Source: Puniceicoccales bacterium
GTDB lineage: Bacteria; Verrucomicrobiota; Verrucomicrobiia; Opitutales; JAIRKQ01
NCBI GenBank assembly: GCA_031258795.1
Contig: JAIRMI010000029.1
Coordinates: 1-8,385, forward strand
DNA: 8,385 nucleotides
Direction: 5' to 3'
Shown here: piece after piece, positions 5,029 to 8,385 of the stretch
Layout of the letters: every line of letters begins with the position of its first letter
How positions within the stretch are numbered: the stretch's first letter is position 1
Notes under the pieces: generated by a model
The model's input: only the letters and a program-made list of their open reading frames with translations
Databases searched by the model: none
Told to the model about the DNA's origin: nothing
Made by a program: the position numbers and the translations under genes

Positions 5029-7449
5029 TCATTTTAGGAATTCGCCGAGATTTTGCATATAAAAATTTGCAAAAGATATATCACCATCACTGTTTTGGAT
5101 AACTTCATCGAAGAGATTTCTTTTCTTAACCTGCATGGCACGCATGTGCTGTTCGATCGTATTCGGTGCAATCATGCGGTAAATTGTCGTGACTTTTTCC
5201 TGACCAATGCGGTGTATGCGCGCAATCGCCTGCTCTTCGACTGCCGGGTTCCACCACGGTTCCATCAAAAATGCGTACTCGGCAGCATGCAAAGTTATTC
5301 CTACTCCACCGGCTTTCAAGCTTATCAACATTACGGCCGATGCGGGGTGATTTTGAAAGCTATCAACCACAATTTTGCGCTTACCCGTAGCTCCCGTAAG
5401 TTTAAAGATCTTGCACCCGGCTAATTTGTTTTCTATTTCCAACTCAATTTTAGCCAAAAATCCCAAAAATTGGCTGAAAATTACGGCTTTCTTGTTCTCG
5501 GAAACAATTTCCTCCAATTTGAGCATAAGAGCGTCGACTTTTGGTGAATTTGTTTCCTTATAGGGATTGTATTTTTTCGGCAAAATATCCAGACAATCTA
5601 CGGTCTGGCGCATGCGCATGATGGTTGTCAAGATGTTCATCCTCTCCTTGGAGGAGGCCTGCTCCGCGTAACTGGTGTAACTCGAGGCAAGCTTTTCCTT
5701 GAGGGCGTGGTAAACCTTGGCTTGCGATTGATTCAATGGACACAGAAGCTCAATTTCATTGCGTTCCGGTAATTGTAAGCGTACAGAGTCCTTTGTTCGC
5801 CTCAAAACAAAGGGAGCAATCTGGTTCCTCAGCTTTGACCGGAACTCTACGTGGGCAATTTTCCTCTGAAAATCTCTATAGTTGTGTAGCAACCCTGGCA
5901 TCAAGAACTTAAATATACTCCACACATCGTTCAAGTTATTTTCGATAGGCGTACCCGTAATGGCGATCCTAAACTTGGCGTCAATTGAGCAGCATGTTCG
6001 CGCGGTCTTAGAGGAAGAATTTTTGATATATTGCGCCTCGTCGAGAATCACATAATCAAATCTCCTGCCGCGTAACATACTATTCAACCGCCGGGCCTGG
6101 TTATAACTAGTCAATATAAAATCTGATTCTTCTATTTCGCCGTTTTGCAGCACTGACACCGTCCTATCGGGGAAAAATTTATCGATCTCTCCCTCCCATA
6201 CTGGGAGCACACTGGCAGGGCAAATAATCAAGCTGCATTTGGTATTTTGATCCGTGCAAATTAGGGAAAGAGCCTGCAAGGTCTTGCCGAGACCCATTTC
6301 GTCGGCTAATAGGCACTGGCAGCCGGCATCCAGCACACTTCTCATCCATCGCACACCATTCTTTTGGTAATCCTTCAAATAGGCAGGAAGAGATAAATCG
6401 GGTGCACATTCCACAAATGAATCGCTGATTTTAAGGTCAGTGTCGAGTTTTACAGTGCTCTGATTGAACAAAAAATATAACATGTAGTGAGGGAAAATAT
6501 TGTCTCCAAGCCGCAGAGACGACAGGGAACGGATAACATCGGCTTGATCTTCCGGTAAAACGACAACGCCAAAATTTTCGATAAAGCGAGGGCGCCCATT
6601 GGCATGAAGCAATGCCTCCAACTGTGCACCGTCAATTTCGCCGAAATCCGAATTTAGGTGCCAAACTATCCTAATTTTGTCGCCATCGACGGCAGTAATT
6701 TTTGCCGAAGTTGCGATGTGAATCAGCCCTCGCCTCAGGAATGAACAGGAATTATCCAATTCTGTGTTGAAATACTTTCGCCAAACGGGCAACTTTTCTT
6801 TGTAGAATACTACGGCATCGCGCCACTCCACTATTCTGCAGTCACGGTGTTCAAAGCAAAACTTAAAATTTGCCTTCCTCGCATTGAAAAGTAGGCGCAG
6901 GATACTGATTTTTTTTTCGTCGCCGGAAATTTTAGATAAGCCACGGTTTGTCTGCATAAAAATCGGTTTATGTAGGTCATTGTCTAAAAACGAATGCATG
7001 ACCAAGTTTTGATCCTCAATGGCAAATTTTACCAGTAGGCACTTTTTCACATCCTCGGGCTTGTTTTCTAGGAAAGACTCATCATACTCCGGCTCAGACA
7101 CTTTGCCAAGACCTGGATGGGTAGATAGCAGGAGATCGATTTCTATGCATATGGCACAAATTATGGAGCAAATTTTCTTATCGGCCAAATTGGACTCTGA
7201 TTCCAAGTCGCCGGCATCATCAATGTTGAAAGTGATGGTGCAGTCCTCGCCATTGTACTTAACCAGCGCCTTGGCGCGATCCTGCTGCAAATCAATGCTT
7301 TTTATGGCATTTGCCGCCCAAACCATCCTTCCCTTGGCCATGATGTCCCTTCGGAAAGCGAAATTGCGGTTTAGACGCGACATCTTTTCCCGCCAATCCG
7401 GAAGCGAGTCCTCATCGTATGTATTATTCGGCCGCTTGTTGTTGTACAT
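5029..7449 (-). CDS. SNF2-family DNA-dependent ATPase/helicase
   Basis: An 806-residue bacterial SWI2/SNF2-like ATPase, expected to translocate on double-stranded DNA and remodel DNA-bound proteins such as RNA polymerase. Residues 1-350 form a family-variable N-terminal region with no recognisable SWIM zinc finger. The ATPase core follows: LKDYQKNGVRWM (358-369), Walker A DEMGLGKT (383-390), Walker B DEAQYIKN (470-477), motif III ITGTPIENNLNDVW (497-510) and the PFVLRRTKDSV segment (546-556). The second RecA lobe carries KAVIFSQF (654-661), SLKAGGVGITL (710-720), EPWWNPAVEEQA (730-741) and the arginine-finger motif ARIHRIGQ (743-750). All catalytic motifs appear intact. The ATG at 7447-7449 has no close Shine-Dalgarno sequence (GGTGG lies 15 bases away). 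The gene heads a minus-strand cluster with the DUF721 gene. Bacterial relatives include RapA/HepA and the chlamydial SNF2 proteins; without a search I cannot say which is closest. Confidence 0.92.
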   Translation of the reverse strand: MYNNKRPNNTYDEDSLPDWREKMSRLNRNFAFRRDIMAKGRMVWAANAIKSIDLQQDRAKALVKYNGEDCTITFNIDDAGDLESESNLADKKICSIICAICIEIDLLLSTHPGLGKVSEPEYDESFLENKPEDVKKCLLVKFAIEDQNLVMHSFLDNDLHKPIFMQTNRGLSKISGDEKKISILRLLFNARKANFKFCFEHRDCRIVEWRDAVVFYKEKLPVWRKYFNTELDNSCSFLRRGLIHIATSAKITAVDGDKIRIVWHLNSDFGEIDGAQLEALLHANGRPRFIENFGVVVLPEDQADVIRSLSSLRLGDNIFPHYMLYFLFNQSTVKLDTDLKISDSFVECAPDLSLPAYLKDYQKNGVRWMRSVLDAGCQCLLADEMGLGKTLQALSLICTDQNTKCSLIICPASVLPVWEGEIDKFFPDRTVSVLQNGEIEESDFILTSYNQARRLNSMLRGRRFDYVILDEAQYIKNSSSKTARTCCSIDAKFRIAITGTPIENNLNDVWSIFKFLMPGLLHNYRDFQRKIAHVEFRSKLRNQIAPFVLRRTKDSVRLQLPERNEIELLCPLNQSQAKVYHALKEKLASSYTSYAEQASSKERMNILTTIMRMRQTVDCLDILPKKYNPYKETNSPKVDALMLKLEEIVSENKKAVIFSQFLGFLAKIELEIENKLAGCKIFKLTGATGKRKIVVDSFQNHPASAVMLISLKAGGVGITLHAAEYAFLMEPWWNPAVEEQAIARIHRIGQEKVTTIYRMIAPNTIEQHMRAMQVKKRNLFDEVIQNSDGDISFANFYMQNLGEFLK

Positions 7450-7469
7450 TTAGGCAAAAAACTTCCACC

Positions 7470-7497
7470 AAAATAACAACAACGTCAAATTTCTCAA
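7470..7497 (-). promoter_or_regulatory. Possible promoter of the SNF2-DUF721 cluster
   Basis: On the minus strand TTGAGA (7492-7497) is followed after 16 bases by TATTTT (7470-7475), leaving a short leader of roughly 13-15 bases before the helicase ATG. Both hexamers have four or five consensus matches. An overlapping TTGACG two bases out of register makes the assignment uncertain. Confidence 0.3.
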
Positions 7498-7816
7498 CAC
7501 TTTTATTGCCATGAACATGCGCATTTTTTACAAATTGCCAACGGAAAAGCATCACCGGCTTTCTGATTGCTTCATTTTTAAGTTCAAAAGATGGTACGGC
7601 ATGATGACAAGCCTTAAAATGACGATAAAAAATAAACCCCATGGCTTAACGCCACAGACAAAAAAGAGGAAAATCTTTTTGGGGAAGCATGAAAATGATA
7701 AGAGGAAGTTGTAAAAAAGCAAGAGATAATTGCCCATACCCAACTCATTAAACAGTGCCAATGCTTCCTAATTATTTTTTTCAATTTTTCCTTGAAAAGT
7801 GATAGTAAATGCTTAG

Positions 7817-7850
7817 CCCCCCAACAAGACTTTTCGCCCCCCCAGCGAAA
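7817..7850 (+). promoter_or_regulatory. Two poly-C tracts and a small hairpin upstream of the 87-aa gene
   Basis: A C6 run lies at 7817-7822 and a C7 run at 7837-7843. The second run forms most of the loop of a 6-bp hairpin, TTTCGC (7832-7837) with GCGAAA (7845-7850). It sits about 20-30 bases upstream of the AT-rich -10-like stretch. No gene upstream on this strand needs a terminator, and no T run follows, so a regulatory role or a variable-length homopolymer is more likely. Confidence 0.4.
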
Positions 7851-7870
7851 GCTTTTAAGTTTAGTGGGGA

Positions 7871-7891
7871 TATTATAAAATATAACAAAGG
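7871..7891 (+). promoter_or_regulatory. -10-like elements and Shine-Dalgarno of the 87-aa gene
   Basis: TATTAT (7871-7876), TATAAA (7874-7879) and TATAAC (7881-7886) are overlapping -10 candidates without a clear -35. AAAGG (7887-7891) stands eight bases before the ATG at 7900 and fixes that start. If TATTAT or TATAAA is used, the leader would be very short. Confidence 0.4.
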
Positions 7892-7899
7892 TAAAAAAA

Positions 7900-8163
7900 A
7901 TGAATACAACAGATGCAGCACGGCATAGACAACCTGGAGACTATGAATATCAGGCACAACCTGGGGATCATCATACTGAAATTAATGTTTATGCGCGCGA
8001 TAACGTCGTTATTAACCATAACTGTGATCGAGCCACGGAACATCAGTGGCAGGATGAATCTTGCGGTAAAACCGTTCGCCGGATCCTAATTGCTAGCGTA
8101 GCGATGGGCACGGGAGCCGTCGGTCTTTGCTATTTAGCTAACAGAGGTTGTGAGCTATTATAG
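7900..8163 (+). CDS. Small putative tail-anchored membrane protein (87 aa, unknown)
   Basis: I do not recognise this protein. The ATG has a well-placed AAAGG, which supports real translation. Residues 1-58 are polar and rich in Asp, Glu, Gln and His (His at 9, 24, 25, 40, 48), with QPGD repeated at 11-14 and 20-23 and a likely beta segment EINVYARDNVVINHN (27-41). Basic residues KTVRR (57-61) precede a single hydrophobic segment (about 62-80, ILIASVAMGTGAVGLCYLA) and a short tail NRGCELL. This predicts one C-terminal membrane span with the N-terminus in the cytoplasm if the positive-inside rule holds. Its stop overlaps the convergent 56-residue ORF by six bases. It sits beside an IS630 end, so it is probably accessory DNA. 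A holin-like or toxin-like role is conceivable but unsupported. Confidence 0.55.
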   Translation: MNTTDAARHRQPGDYEYQAQPGDHHTEINVYARDNVVINHNCDRATEHQWQDESCGKTVRRILIASVAMGTGAVGLCYLANRGCELL

Positions 8164-8328
8164 CCTCCCTGGCACGGCTGGCAGCATTTCAGCCATGGCG
8201 CATTCCAGTGCCGTGGTTGGTTTGGGTGCCAGTCGTACCATTTTCGAAAATTTTGCCACTTGTGTGGTGTGTTTTCCACTTTCCTCCTGCTTCGGCAAAT
8301 TGGATAGCAGTCCACTTTTTCGTTCCAT
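8158..8328 (-). CDS. Small hypothetical protein (56 aa), next to IS630 end
   Basis: The ORF reads MERKSGLLSNLPKQEESGKH at its start, continues with a basic and Ala/Pro-containing stretch, and ends at TAA (8158-8160). I choose ATG 8326-8328 because AAAGAGG lies seven bases upstream. The frame also stays open to an ATG at 8356-8358 that is part of the IS630 terminus. No domain, signal or membrane segment is visible. It may be a genuine small gene or the leftover of one disrupted by the IS. It converges with and overlaps the 87-residue gene by six bases. Confidence 0.35.
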   Translation of the reverse strand: MERKSGLLSNLPKQEESGKHTTQVAKFSKMVRLAPKPTTALECAMAEMLPAVPGRL

Positions 8329-8359
8329 TCGGTTGCCTCTTTGTTTTTTTATAGTCATC

Positions 8360-8385
8360 TTACTTCAGAAAAGCATACTGAATAG
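8360..8385 (-). pseudogene. IS630-family transposase, extreme C-terminus (inverted copy, cut by window edge)
   Basis: Reading leftward from the window edge gives IQYAFLK and TAA (8360-8362), the same ending as the left-side copies: YAFLE in copies 1 and 3, CAFLK in copy 2. The following bases GATGACTATA match those after copy 3. The gene continues beyond the window, so it could be an intact element. Confidence 0.75.

Larger units (their letters stand above)
7450..7899. other. 450-base region without a convincing gene
   Basis: This lies between divergent starts of the helicase (minus) and a small membrane protein (plus). A plus-strand 67-codon ORF at 7511-7714 encodes a Lys-rich peptide but has no ribosome binding site. 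The overlapping minus-strand ORF (7552-7761) looks hydrophobic only because it is antisense to Lys codons. I do not call either. The right third holds the poly-C tracts and AT-rich promoter-like stretch listed separately. Confidence 0.5.

Noticed and set aside
7511..7761. Overlapping plus-strand Lys-rich (7511-7714) and minus-strand hydrophobic (7552-7761) ORFs
   Set aside because: Neither has a ribosome binding site or a recognisable domain. The hydrophobicity of one is explained by antisense to Lys codons.
8173..8215. CACGGC/GCCGTG and nested GGCTG/CAGCC stems after the 87-residue gene
   Set aside because: Short stems with large or competing loops and no T run. They fall in the GC-richer coding part of the 56-residue ORF.
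1..8385. CRISPR array
   Set aside because: No regularly spaced short repeats with unique spacers; the only direct repeats are IS630 fragments and the TTGGGGCC pair.

Overview
The window looks like a chromosomal segment from a host-associated or genome-rearranged bacterium, moderately AT-rich. It has a core of housekeeping genes flanked by debris of mobile DNA. The gene set (a PF07399-type putative Na+/H+ antiporter, a bacterial SNF2 helicase, a DUF721/DciA-like protein, thiamine pyrophosphokinase) would fit the PVC group (Chlamydiota/Verrucomicrobiota). That placement is an inference from family content, not something the sequence proves.

Left flank (1-1108): three C-terminal fragments of an IS630-family transposase lie head-to-tail (1-120, 188-244, 255-374). 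The last abuts the N-terminal arm-binding domain of a tyrosine recombinase (385-588, minus strand), cut at a TATATA sequence. About 470 bases without a convincing gene follow. They hold a perfect 15-bp inverted repeat (845-892) and two TTGGGGCC direct repeats 11 bp apart (1016-1034). Next comes a tRNA-Arg(UCU) gene with encoded CCA (1109-1184, minus strand), whose 3' end faces the integrase remnant. This is the classic layout of one end of an integrative element inserted at a tRNA, later damaged by IS630.

Core (1109-7449): tRNA-Arg follows thiamine pyrophosphokinase by 13 bases on the minus strand. A membrane antiporter (1930-3405, plus) is divergent from the kinase. Its stop codon overlaps the stop of a convergent gene for an unrecognised 385-residue protein (3400-4557, minus). 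That protein carries at least three copies, probably four, of a degenerate ~50-residue alpha-helical repeat and a Lys/Glu-rich coiled coil. Upstream on the same strand are a DUF721/DciA-like gene (4650-5024) and an 806-residue SNF2-family helicase (5029-7449), only 4 bases apart and probably one transcript. The three minus-strand genes may form one operon.

Right flank (7450-8385): about 450 bases without a clear gene include two poly-C tracts and a small hairpin just before an AT-rich promoter-like stretch. Then come a small putative tail-anchored membrane protein (7900-8163, plus) and a convergent 56-residue ORF (8158-8328, minus). The last 26 bases are the 3' end of another IS630 transposase, in the opposite orientation to the left copies. 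The ~8 kb between is thus bracketed by inverted IS630 ends. The small flanking genes have recognisable Shine-Dalgarno sequences, whereas the core genes mostly do not. This supports different origins for core and flanks.
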